47,763 nt of DNA from Planctomycetales bacterium (GTDB taxonomy: Bacteria > Omnitrophota > Gorgyraeia > Gygaellales > Profunditerraquicolaceae): contig SBBM01000026.1 in NCBI GenBank assembly GCA_005239725.1, positions 1-47,763 on the forward strand, given 5' to 3'. The notes beneath the pieces were generated by a model. It was not told the DNA's origin. It saw nothing but the letters and a program-made list of their open reading frames with translations, and did not search any database. Positions 22,215-29,263 of this stretch are shown here, piece by piece. A program made the translations under genes and the position numbers. Within the stretch, counting starts at the first letter, position 1, and the number at the start of each line of letters is the position of its first letter.

Positions 22215-23255
22215 TTAGACTGCCAATATTGTTTTTGAATAAGCGGCGAGGGCTTTTTTGTATGCGCTGCGCATTGCCAGCGAACGGCTTATTTTCTCAG
22301 ATTTATTCAATAATGCTGATATTTCATTTTTGACATAGCTCAATGCACCGGAATTTAAAACAATCGCACGGATTTTTTCTAAATCCATCCTGCTTATGTT
22401 TGTTTTAGGGAGAATCTTGCGGATAGCTGATTTGCCTTTATTGCCCGATTTGTGATACGCATACCAGATAAGCAGGGTTTTTTTGGCTTCCTGCAGGTCG
22501 GTGAGGTTGGATTTGCCGATTTCGGTTTCATCGGTGAACATTCCGATAATATCGTCTTTTATCTGGAATGCCCGGCCAAGGCATATCCCATATTCAAATA
22601 ATTTGTCTACCTGGCTTTTGGCAGCGCCGGCAAGGATTGCCCCCATAACCAAAGGCGAGGAGAACGTATAAACTGCGGTTTTACAATCATAGATTTTATA
22701 AATATCTTTCCGGCTGATTTCGGCAATATCTTTTATGCTGTATATAAGTTCGATGAATTCGCCGCTTCCGGTATACAAAGCCGCTTCGATAAGTTTTTTA
22801 AGCGCCATTTCCTTACGTTTCCTGTCTTCCTTTATTGCCATAAATGCGTCCAGGGCCATAGCGTACATTACGTCTCCTGCAACAATGGCCAAGTCTTCGC
22901 CGGAAAATTTCAAGCCTTTGTGCTTCAGAAGGTATTTATTCAGCATGGCATGCATGGATGGCCTGCCCCGCCGGGTAAGGGATTTATCGATTACGTCGTC
23001 ATGCACAAGCAGGAAATCATGGAGTAACTCCAGGGATATGGCGCTGCGGTATAGACCGGGCGCAGCCTTTTTAGCAAAACCAAGGTAGCCTACGGTAAAA
23101 AGCAAGGGGCGGATTCTCTTGCCTTTACGCGACAGGAATTCAGTTATGCGTTTAAAAAGAAGCGGGGATAGCGACTTTAAGGGGTATAGGGTATTTATGC
23201 TGCGGCAGTAAGAGGTTAGTTCTTTTTCTATACGGTTTTTTATTTTCAAAAACAT
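22215..23255 (-). CDS. polyprenyl diphosphate synthase
   Basis: 346 residues from the ATG at 23255, which begins MFLKIKNRIEKELTSY; a longer frame from 23291 adds 12 residues that do not look like family sequence. First Asp-rich motif DDVID (D86-D90) in HDFLLVHDDVIDKSLTRRG, second FQIKDDIIGMFTD with K/D pattern, and KRIRPLLF near residue 47. It chains isopentenyl diphosphate onto an allylic primer; chain length cannot be read reliably from sequence. Divergent from the UbiA gene with ~40 bases between, so the two probably share control and supply a prenyl side chain. Confidence 0.88.
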   Translation of the reverse strand: MFLKIKNRIEKELTSYCRSINTLYPLKSLSPLLFKRITEFLSRKGKRIRPLLFTVGYLGFAKKAAPGLYRSAISLELLHDFLLVHDDVIDKSLTRRGRPSMHAMLNKYLLKHKGLKFSGEDLAIVAGDVMYAMALDAFMAIKEDRKRKEMALKKLIEAALYTGSGEFIELIYSIKDIAEISRKDIYKIYDCKTAVYTFSSPLVMGAILAGAAKSQVDKLFEYGICLGRAFQIKDDIIGMFTDETEIGKSNLTDLQEAKKTLLIWYAYHKSGNKGKSAIRKILPKTNISRMDLEKIRAIVLNSGALSYVKNEISALLNKSEKISRSLAMRSAYKKALAAYSKTILAV

Positions 23256-23296
23256 AATAGGTATGTTATCATAGGGTAAAGCACAATGCAAATAAA

Positions 23297-24196
23297 ATGC
23301 GCCAAAAACTAAAAAATATCGTCAGGGCTTTAAGGCTACCGTTTATTTCCGCAAGCGCACTTCCGTTTATATCCGGTTCGTTAATCGAAAGAGGTAATTT
23401 TAGCTTTTTAAATTTTCTGTTCGGTTTCATTGCCGTTATATTTATGCATCTAAGCGCCAATCTCATAAACGATTATGCGGATTCCAGGAGCGGGGCGGAT
23501 TGGCAGGATAAGAATTTTTATCAATTTTTCGGCGGGTCAAAGCTTATCCAATCTGGTATTTTTACGGAAAGGTTTTATTTTAATGCCGCCGTATTTTGCG
23601 CGCTTGTTTCATTTGCCTGCGTAGGTTTTCTTGCCTTGGTTTTAAACCGCCCATCCGTCATCGGGTTTTATTTATTGATAATTTTCTTAAGTTGGTCGTA
23701 TTCTCATAAACCTCTGCAATTTTCTTACCATAAGTTAGGTGAAGTCTTTATCTTTCTGCTTTTTGGACCGGCGTTAGTGATGGGCGGTTATTTTATCCAA
23801 AGCGGAGTATTCCCGGATTTAAAGAGTTTTATACTGTCGTTGCCTTTCGGGTTCCTGACTACCGCTATATTGTTTGCAAATGAAATACCGGATTTTTCTA
23901 CCGATTATAAGGCAGGTAAGTTTACCTGGGTGGGTATCACCGGGCATGAAAGGGCATTTTATTTGTATTTAATTTTGATTATCCTTGCGTTAGTGTCGGT
24001 CCTCTTGGGGATTTTAATGGGTTTTTTGAGCCCGGTTGCGCTTTTTTATTTTGTTATTAGTTTTCCGGCTGCCAAAGCCGCAGGTATCCAGAAAAGATTC
24101 TTTAACGATAAGGTTCGGCTAATGGAATCTTCTAGGTTGACTATCGGCTTGCAGGCGGCTGCAAGCGTAGTCTTAATCCTGGCCATAATCCTGTGA
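23297..24196 (+). CDS. UbiA-family prenyltransferase (MenA-like)
   Basis: 299 residues with 8-9 membrane helices. Two Asp-rich motifs hold Mg2+-prenyl diphosphate: NLINDYADSRSGAD (N58-D59, D62, D68) and NEIPDFSTDYKAGK (N195, D199, D203). The spacing and GGSKLIQSG (79-87) are typical of 1,4-dihydroxy-2-naphthoate prenyltransferase (MenA) and related enzymes, which attach a polyprenyl tail to an aromatic ring. Other men or ubi genes are not in the window, so the acceptor remains inferred. GTGA overlap with the following NDH-2-like gene implies one operon. Confidence 0.88.
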   Translation: MRQKLKNIVRALRLPFISASALPFISGSLIERGNFSFLNFLFGFIAVIFMHLSANLINDYADSRSGADWQDKNFYQFFGGSKLIQSGIFTERFYFNAAVFCALVSFACVGFLALVLNRPSVIGFYLLIIFLSWSYSHKPLQFSYHKLGEVFIFLLFGPALVMGGYFIQSGVFPDLKSFILSLPFGFLTTAILFANEIPDFSTDYKAGKFTWVGITGHERAFYLYLILIILALVSVLLGILMGFLSPVALFYFVISFPAAKAAGIQKRFFNDKVRLMESSRLTIGLQAAASVVLILAIIL

Positions 24197-25314
24197 AAAA
24201 AGTTCTAATTATCGGCGGAGGGTTCGGGGGTTTAAGCGCGGCAAGCTTACTTGCCGGGCATAAATCTGTTTTAGATGTTACGTTAATTGATAGAAAGGAA
24301 ACCTTTGATTTTCTCCCTATGCTCCCCGACATTATCGGCAGGGGCATAAACCCCGGCTATCTTGCCTGCAGGATTAAGGATATTGCGGATAAAACCGGTT
24401 TTAACTTTATCGGCGATGAGGTCATTTCGCTTGATTTGGAGAAGAAAGAAATTTCAGCCTCGTCAGCAAAATTAAATTACGATTACCTGCTGATTGCAAG
24501 CGGAAGCCAGACGAATTTTTACGGCAACGACGCCATAAGAAAAACCGCTTATACGCTGGACAGTGTTTACGATGCCCAAAAGATATCCCGCGCGTTAAGA
24601 GAATACGAATTTTCCAACGTTATTATTTCCGGAGGCGGATATACGGGGATTGAAACAGCGGCGGCTGTAAGTTTATTTTTAAATAGGAACAACAGGAATG
24701 ACAGGGTTATTATTGTTGAGCGCACCCCTGAAATTTTAGGGCTTCTTCCGGAGTGGATGAGATATTTTACACTGAATAATTTAAAAAGATTAAATGTCGA
24801 AGTATTGACAAATAGCGTTATTGATAAGGCTGAAGGCGATAAAATCTCTCTTTCTAATGGCGGGGTATTGGAAAAATCAATGCTTATCTGGGTTGCGGGA
24901 GTAATGACCGCAGATTTTATCCAGGACTTAAAAGTGGATAAAAACCCGCAGGGAAGGATTAAGGTTGATGAGTATTTACGGATGAATGATAGTTGTTTTG
25001 TTTCCGGGGATGCGGCTTATTTTGCGTATGGAAATTCGTTCTTAAGGATGGCAGTGCAGTTTTCCATATTCCAGGGAAGATGCGCGGCTATTAACATAAT
25101 CCGCAGCATTAAAGGCGATAGCCTCCTAAAATACAGGCCGGTTGATTTAGGCTATATAATTCCCATGGCAAATAATAATTCCTGCGGGAGGGTTTTGGGT
25201 ATGGATTTACGCGGATTTCTGCCGACGTTACTCCATTTTTGTATGTGCGTTTACCGTTCCTGCGGGATTAGGAATAAAATCGGCATCATAAAACAATTAA
25301 GGGACACCCTTTGA
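24193..25314 (+). CDS. NDH-2-like NAD(P)H dehydrogenase (FAD flavoprotein)
   Basis: 373 residues, GTG start coupled to the UbiA gene. Two Rossmann motifs: GGGFGGLSAA at residues 8-17 (FAD) and SGGGYTGIETAAAV around 146-159 (NAD(P)H); FDFLPMLPDIIG and YDYLLIASGSQTNFYG are typical of type II NADH dehydrogenases, as is CFVSGDAAYF near the C-terminal FAD site. Such enzymes reduce membrane quinones without pumping protons. The final four codons (RDTL) and the stop lie inside a palindromic repeat at 25301-25313, so the original C-terminus may have been replaced. At 373 residues it is a little shorter than most NDH-2. Confidence 0.83.
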   Translation: MKKVLIIGGGFGGLSAASLLAGHKSVLDVTLIDRKETFDFLPMLPDIIGRGINPGYLACRIKDIADKTGFNFIGDEVISLDLEKKEISASSAKLNYDYLLIASGSQTNFYGNDAIRKTAYTLDSVYDAQKISRALREYEFSNVIISGGGYTGIETAAAVSLFLNRNNRNDRVIIVERTPEILGLLPEWMRYFTLNNLKRLNVEVLTNSVIDKAEGDKISLSNGGVLEKSMLIWVAGVMTADFIQDLKVDKNPQGRIKVDEYLRMNDSCFVSGDAAYFAYGNSFLRMAVQFSIFQGRCAAINIIRSIKGDSLLKYRPVDLGYIIPMANNNSCGRVLGMDLRGFLPTLLHFCMCVYRSCGIRNKIGIIKQLRDTL

Positions 25315-25373
25315 GCCAATCGGTAGGGTGTCCCCTGTTGGGACACCCTTTGCTTTGACTATCTGGGTGTCCC
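25301..25373 (+). repeat. two tandem hairpins of a GGGACACCC palindrome (REP-like)
   Basis: GGGACACCCT (25301-25310) pairs with AGGGTGTCCC (25325-25334); GGGACACCC (25340-25348) pairs with GGGTGTCCC (25365-25373). The paired arms repeat head-to-tail with 14- and 16-base loops, like a REP doublet. The first arm contains the last sense codons of the NDH-2-like gene; the last arm ends just before the DoxX ribosome binding site. Confidence 0.88.
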
Positions 25374-25391
25374 TTAGTGGAGGAGGGAGAG

Positions 25392-25787
25392 ATGATGGAT
25401 TTGGCGCTTTTGGTTTTAAGGGTCTGTTTAGGGATAGTATTTGTGGCTCACGGTTCTCAGACAGCGTTAGGCATGTTCGGGGGGCCTGGTATATCCGGTT
25501 TTTCAGAGATGCTATCAGGGTTAGGTTTTAAACCTGCGGTGGTGTGGGCCGGTATTGCGGCATATACAGAATTGATAGGAGGGGCATTTTTAGTTTTGGG
25601 TATTTTTACGCGCGTGGCAGCCTTGTTTATCCTTATATTTATAACCGTTGCCGCTTTAAAGGTGCATTTAGCAAGAGGGTTTTTCCTGCAGGCGGGCGGT
25701 TTTGAATACAACTTTGTGATTGCCTGCATCTGTATCGCCCTTATGCTTGCCGGCGGAGGAAAATTCGGCATTATCAAGAAATTCTAA
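25392..25787 (+). CDS. DoxX family membrane protein
   Basis: About 131 residues in four membrane helices: LALLVLRVCLGIVFVAHG opens the family signature, with LGFKPAVVWAGIAAYTELIGG and ALFILIFITVAA following. ATG at 25392 (or the next codon at 25395) is preceded by AGGAGGGAG; an upstream in-frame GTG at 25377 has no such site. DoxX was named for the small subunit of thiosulfate:quinone oxidoreductase, but most members have no known role; placement after the prenyl/quinone genes fits a quinone-linked membrane redox role (inference). Confidence 0.85.
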   Translation: MMDLALLVLRVCLGIVFVAHGSQTALGMFGGPGISGFSEMLSGLGFKPAVVWAGIAAYTELIGGAFLVLGIFTRVAALFILIFITVAALKVHLARGFFLQAGGFEYNFVIACICIALMLAGGGKFGIIKKF

Positions 25788-25802
25788 GCGAACCGCAATA
25801 AC

Positions 25803-25830
25803 TTGATTTTGAAGAAATATCGCATATAAT
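25803..25830 (+). promoter_or_regulatory. promoter of purU
   Basis: TTGATT (25803-25808), 16-base spacer, perfect TATAAT (25825-25830). The transcript would carry an ~85-base leader with strong secondary structure and two short open frames. Confidence 0.7.
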
Positions 25831-25843
25831 ATAAAAATACGCC

Positions 25844-25926
25844 ATGAGCCCTGCACCTTCTAAAAATTCAAGCATTTTAAAAGAAGGGTGTGGGGCGTCA
25901 TGAATAATAAAGAAGGTGCGGGGTGA
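25844..25926 (+). promoter_or_regulatory. purU leader: competing hairpins and two coupled short ORFs
   Basis: Arm A (25848-25861) pairs with arm B (25882-25896; 14 pairs, one bulge, two G-U) or with arm C (25911-25923; 13 of 13 pairs, one G-U). Arm C contains the GAAGG ribosome binding site and the first G of the purU GTG start. Two short frames lie here: 25844-25903 (MSPAPSKNSSILKEGCGAS) and 25900-25926 (MNNKEGAG), each overlapping the next start by four bases (ATGA, then GTGA at purU). The structure would hide the start when A pairs with C and expose it when A pairs with B. Function is inferred. Confidence 0.6.
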
Positions 25927-26762
25927 AGACTTTTGTCCTTTTATTCCAATGTAAAGATAAGAAGGGTATTGTCGCCAGGCTCTCGGACTTTATTTTCCGG
26001 CAGGGAGGGAATATCGTTGATGCCGACCAGCACTCTACGGACCCTTCAGGGGGGCATTTTTTTATCCGCCTGGAATTTCTGGTTGAAGATAAACATTGCG
26101 ATAAAAATTTCCTGGAATCCGGCCTTGTCACCATTGCCGGGGAGTTTAATGCCGAGTACAGGATATATGATAAAGACGATATTTTGCGCATGGGTATTTT
26201 TGTTTCCAGGCCCGACCATTGCCTGTTTGACTTGATTTATCTCTGGAGGTCAGGCGAACTGCGCGTTGACATCCCTTTTGTAATAAGTAATTATGAAAGG
26301 CACAGGGAATTTGTTCAGCAGTATAAGATACCATTTTATTTTGTCCCGGCAACCAGGGAAGAACGGAAAGAGTCCGAATTATTGGCGCATGCCGCTTCAT
26401 CGGATTTTTTAGTCCTTGCCCGGTATATGTTTTTACTCTCCGGCGATTTTCTTGCCTCCTACGGAAAAGATATTATTAATATACACCACGGTTTCCTTCC
26501 ATCATTTAAGGGTGCCAACCCTTATAAACAGGCGCTTGAAAAGGGGGTTAAGGTTATCGGGGCAACCGCACATTTTGTTACCGAAAAACTCGACGAAGGC
26601 CCGATAATTGCCCAGGCAGTGGAATATGTTTCCCATGAGGATAGGTTAGAAAACCTAGTCAGGAAAGGCAAGAACCTGGAAAAAAGGGCACTGGCAAGCG
26701 CAGTGGTAAGTTACGTCGATTACCGCATTATCAAATATAAGGATAAAACGATTGTCTTTTAA
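25923..26762 (+). CDS. purU: formyltetrahydrofolate deformylase PurU
   Basis: 279 residues, GTG start. Residues 1-80 form an ACT domain (FQCKDKKGIVARLSDFIF, GGNIVDADQHSTDP); the rest is a formyl-transferase fold with catalytic N186, H188 (NIHHGFLPSFKGANPY) and D224 (KLDEGPI), the same triad and 36-residue spacing as PurN. It hydrolyses 10-formyl-THF to formate and THF, balancing one-carbon units; formate can feed PurT in purine synthesis. The start codon lies in the 3' arm of a leader hairpin, suggesting translational control. glgP follows. Confidence 0.93.
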   Translation: MKTFVLLFQCKDKKGIVARLSDFIFRQGGNIVDADQHSTDPSGGHFFIRLEFLVEDKHCDKNFLESGLVTIAGEFNAEYRIYDKDDILRMGIFVSRPDHCLFDLIYLWRSGELRVDIPFVISNYERHREFVQQYKIPFYFVPATREERKESELLAHAASSDFLVLARYMFLLSGDFLASYGKDIINIHHGFLPSFKGANPYKQALEKGVKVIGATAHFVTEKLDEGPIIAQAVEYVSHEDRLENLVRKGKNLEKRALASAVVSYVDYRIIKYKDKTIVF

Positions 26763-26775
26763 GTTGGGCGCATCT

Positions 26776-28785
26776 ATGGATGAAAATAAATTGACCTCTG
26801 AATTTCTCTCTCTGGTCCAGGTCGACAATTACGATAATATTTACAGCCAGGATATCAAGGAGGGAAAATATTTCGGCATGCCGCTTCCCGCCATAATTGA
26901 GGCCGAGAAACAGCTTAAAGGAGATGTTGATTCTAATATCGCTTATTTTTCCATGGAATACGGCCTGGCATCCAGCTTTTACAACAAATTCATTACCAGC
27001 CGGGCAATAGACCCGAAGAATAAAAGCCAGGAGCAGGACGTGTTTTCAAATTACCGCCTTGCCGATTATTTTTTCGGTATCAGGACAGAAGATTTGATTG
27101 ACCTGCCCATATATAGCGGCGGGCTGGGGGTATTGGCAGGCGACACCGTAAAGACTATGGCGGATTATAAATTGCCAGCGGTAGCCATAGGGATGCTCTG
27201 GAATACCGGCTATTTCCGCCAAAGGTTCTGGTTTAAATACGGCCAGATGCCGGAACAGATGCATTGGGACCCTGCGACATACCCCGGGTTAATACCGCTG
27301 AAAAACAGGGTTACGATTTCCCTGGGTTCGGAAGATATATATTTGCGGCTATGGAAATACTACGTTTACAGCTACAGGCAGGATTATGCTGTGCCGCTCA
27401 TACTCCTTGATTCGCGCAGCGAATTAAACACAGAAAAAAACAGGCACCTTACCGACCAGCTCTATAAAAGCGATACTCCCTGGAGCAAGATTATGCAGAG
27501 GGCGATTCTGGGCATGGGGGGGGTGCGAGCTTTAAAGGAGCTCGGATATAACATTAATACTTTTCATCTTAACGAGGGCCATGCGGTTTTTGCCTTTATC
27601 GAAAAGGCCCGGGGGCTTTCAAGCGAAGAAATCAAAGAGCTAAAAAGACATTTTGTTTATACCTGCCATACGCCGGTTGAGGCCGGGCACGACCGGTTTT
27701 TCGCGGGAGATTTGAACAGCGTTATAAAACAGGAAGACTTCGGCCTTATGTACCAGTTCGGCAAGGAAAGGGAAGGGTTAGTAAATTTGACCCTCTTGTC
27801 CATGAATGTCTCCTCCGCAATCAATGCAGTATCTTTAAGCCACCAGAAGGTGATGCATGCGCAATTCCCGGAATATAAAAGGGTAATCAAATATGTAACA
27901 AATGGCGTGCACGCGCCTACCTGGATTTCCCAGAAGGTAATGGCTGTCCTGGAGAAATTTTCGCCGGTTTTCGGTGACGTTAAGGCTAACCCTATGGTTT
28001 TAAAAAAGGCAGAAGATTTAAAAGTTGACCCTGAATTCCGCAGCGGGCTCTGGCAGGCGCATCAGGATAACAAACAGGAATTGTGCGCCTTTTTGAATAA
28101 ATGGGGGTTGAGCAAAGATGTTTTCACTATCTGCTGGGCGCGCCGGGTTGCGGCTTATAAAAGACCAAGCATGCTCCTCCAGGATATAAATAAACTTATT
28201 GAACTGGCAAAGAAATACGGCCCTATACAGGTAATTTTCGCAGGCAAGGCCCACCCTAAGGATAACCTGGGTTTTACATATATAAATGAGATGTTAGATA
28301 AGGTTGACGGGCTTAGCCAGGTATATGACATTTTAAAGATTATTATGCTTGAGAATTACGACATAGCCCTGGCAAAGATGCTTGTATCGGGCGTTGATGT
28401 CTGGTTGAATAATCCCCTCCCCCCGTTTGAGGCGTCCGGGACAAGCGGGATGAAGGCTATACTTAACGGCGTATTGCAGTTGAGCACCCTGGATGGCTGG
28501 GTATTTGAGGCGGCAGATAAAAACATGGGCAGGATATTCGGTTACAGGAATGAAGAGAGAACCGTGGGCGATGAACACGATTTACGCATCCCTGATGACG
28601 CCAGGCAGTTATACGCGGCGTTAGAGGAAATGATCGGGCTTTATTATAAGACAAACAATAAAGGCAAAATCGACTTTTCTTCTTCTTGGATAGACATGAT
28701 GGCAGACTGCCTTGCCGCCGGAGCCCACTTTAACACCTATCGCATGCTTGATGAATACAAGAAAATAATCTGGAATATCAGTTGA
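26776..28785 (+). CDS. glgP: alpha-glucan (glycogen/starch) phosphorylase
   Basis: 669 residues from ATG at 26776; a TTG eight codons upstream (26752) overlaps purU. Belongs to the shorter alpha-glucan phosphorylase group: NIAYFSMEYGLA, PIYSGGLGVLAGDTVK, HLNEGHAVFAFIE, TCHTPVEAGHDRF, VTNGVHAPTW, then NNPLPPFEASGTSGMKA, whose lysine (K560) binds pyridoxal phosphate, and LQLSTLDGW. It releases glucose 1-phosphate from stored glucan in the cytoplasm. No other glycogen genes are in the window. The stop codon overlaps a strong promoter (TTGACA) for downstream RNA. Confidence 0.92.
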   Translation: MDENKLTSEFLSLVQVDNYDNIYSQDIKEGKYFGMPLPAIIEAEKQLKGDVDSNIAYFSMEYGLASSFYNKFITSRAIDPKNKSQEQDVFSNYRLADYFFGIRTEDLIDLPIYSGGLGVLAGDTVKTMADYKLPAVAIGMLWNTGYFRQRFWFKYGQMPEQMHWDPATYPGLIPLKNRVTISLGSEDIYLRLWKYYVYSYRQDYAVPLILLDSRSELNTEKNRHLTDQLYKSDTPWSKIMQRAILGMGGVRALKELGYNINTFHLNEGHAVFAFIEKARGLSSEEIKELKRHFVYTCHTPVEAGHDRFFAGDLNSVIKQEDFGLMYQFGKEREGLVNLTLLSMNVSSAINAVSLSHQKVMHAQFPEYKRVIKYVTNGVHAPTWISQKVMAVLEKFSPVFGDVKANPMVLKKAEDLKVDPEFRSGLWQAHQDNKQELCAFLNKWGLSKDVFTICWARRVAAYKRPSMLLQDINKLIELAKKYGPIQVIFAGKAHPKDNLGFTYINEMLDKVDGLSQVYDILKIIMLENYDIALAKMLVSGVDVWLNNPLPPFEASGTSGMKAILNGVLQLSTLDGWVFEAADKNMGRIFGYRNEERTVGDEHDLRIPDDARQLYAALEEMIGLYYKTNNKGKIDFSSSWIDMMADCLAAGAHFNTYRMLDEYKKIIWNIS

Positions 28786-28809
28786 CAAACAAAAAATATA
28801 TGCTACATT
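28782..28809 (+). promoter_or_regulatory. promoter after glgP driving a short RNA or the csp leader
   Basis: TTGACA (28782-28787, overlapping the glgP stop), 16-base spacer, TACATT (28804-28809) with extended TGC in front. The -10 lies inside the inverted repeat TGCTACA-TTATTGT-TGTAGCA (28801-28821), a possible operator. Confidence 0.65.
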
Positions 28810-28815
28810 ATTGTT

Positions 28816-28886
28816 GTAGCAGGTAAGGATTAGAAGTCTTAAGCCGTAAGGTGCAGGATAGCTAGGCCTTACGGCGCTTTTATTTG
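28816..28886 (+). ncRNA. candidate ~70-nt small RNA or attenuated csp leader
   Basis: A strong promoter lies just upstream and the stretch ends in a hairpin, GCCGTAAGG (28843-28851) with CCTTACGGC (28867-28875), followed by GCTTTTATTT. That gives a short transcript with its own promoter and terminator-like end and no protein-like frame. A second extended -10 (TGCTATAAT, 28885-28893) restarts transcription for the cold-shock gene. No known RNA family recognised. Confidence 0.4.
28843..28885 (+). terminator. terminator-like hairpin between glgP and csp
   Basis: Nine-pair stem GCCGTAAGG/CCTTACGGC with a 15-base loop, followed by GCTTTTATTT. It would end glgP transcripts and any short RNA started at 28816. 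Confidence 0.65.
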
Positions 28887-28893
28887 CTATAAT
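28885..28893 (+). promoter_or_regulatory. extended -10 promoter of the cold-shock gene
   Basis: TGCTATAAT is a perfect extended -10 with no good -35 (17 bases upstream is GGCCTT). A transcript from ~28900 would have a 20-base leader containing AAAGGAGGT (28902-28910). Confidence 0.55.
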
Positions 28894-28919
28894 CTTGCTC
28901 GAAAGGAGGTAGTACAGAA

Positions 28920-29126
28920 ATGCCAATGGTAAAAGGTAAAGTAAAATGGTTCAGCAACCAAAAAGGTTATGGGTTCATTACTCCCGAATCTGGTAACGAT
29001 GTATTCGTGCACCACACCGCAATCCAGGGTGATGGTTATAAAACTTTAGATGAGGGCCAGGAAGTCGAGTTCGAAATCGGAAAAGGCCCGAAAGGCGAAC
29101 AGGCCACAAAAGTAATAAAGTTATAA
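28920..29126 (+). CDS. cold-shock domain protein (CspA family)
   Basis: 68 residues. The OB fold RNA-binding motifs are intact: [16 protein letters not shown] (RNP1) and DVFVHHTAI (RNP2), followed by [20 protein letters not shown]. It binds single-stranded RNA and DNA and opens mRNA structures, often in the cold. A near-perfect AAAGGAGGT precedes the start, its own promoter lies ahead and a strong terminator behind, so it is a single-gene unit. Confidence 0.95.
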   Translation: MPMVKGKVKWFSNQKGYGFITPESGNDVFVHHTAIQGDGYKTLDEGQEVEFEIGKGPKGEQATKVIKL

Positions 29127-29140
29127 CCTTGCAGTAAACC

Positions 29141-29177
29141 ATGGGCCCGGCAAATTTATAAACCGGGCCCATTTTTT
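29141..29177 (+). terminator. rho-independent terminator of the cold-shock gene
   Basis: ATGGGCCCGG (29141-29150) pairs perfectly with CCGGGCCCAT (29163-29172), 12-base loop, followed by TTTTT. Confidence 0.92.
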
Positions 29178-29200
29178 GCCCGCACGCAGGTAAAAACCTG

Positions 29201-29229
29201 TTGCTTTTTGCTATCTATTATGGTAGGAT
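29201..29229 (+). promoter_or_regulatory. possible promoter of pckG
   Basis: TTGCTT (29201-29206), 17-base spacer, TAGGAT (29224-29229). Moderate match; the leader to ATG at 29264 has no ribosome binding site. Confidence 0.4.
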
Positions 29230-29263
29230 TTTAGGGTTATAACTATCAATTATCCAATACCTT

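Noticed and set aside
22151-22333. Open frame after the truncated DUF72 gene as its missing part
   Set aside because: Its translation has no DUF72 motifs and overlaps the end of the polyprenyl synthase gene on the other strand.
23256-23291. Twelve extra N-terminal residues on the polyprenyl synthase
   Set aside because: They do not resemble the family and would include the intergenic promoter region; ATG at 23255 gives a normal start.
25328-25531. Open frame crossing the GGGACACCC hairpins
   Set aside because: It overlaps DoxX in another frame and is made of repeat sequence.
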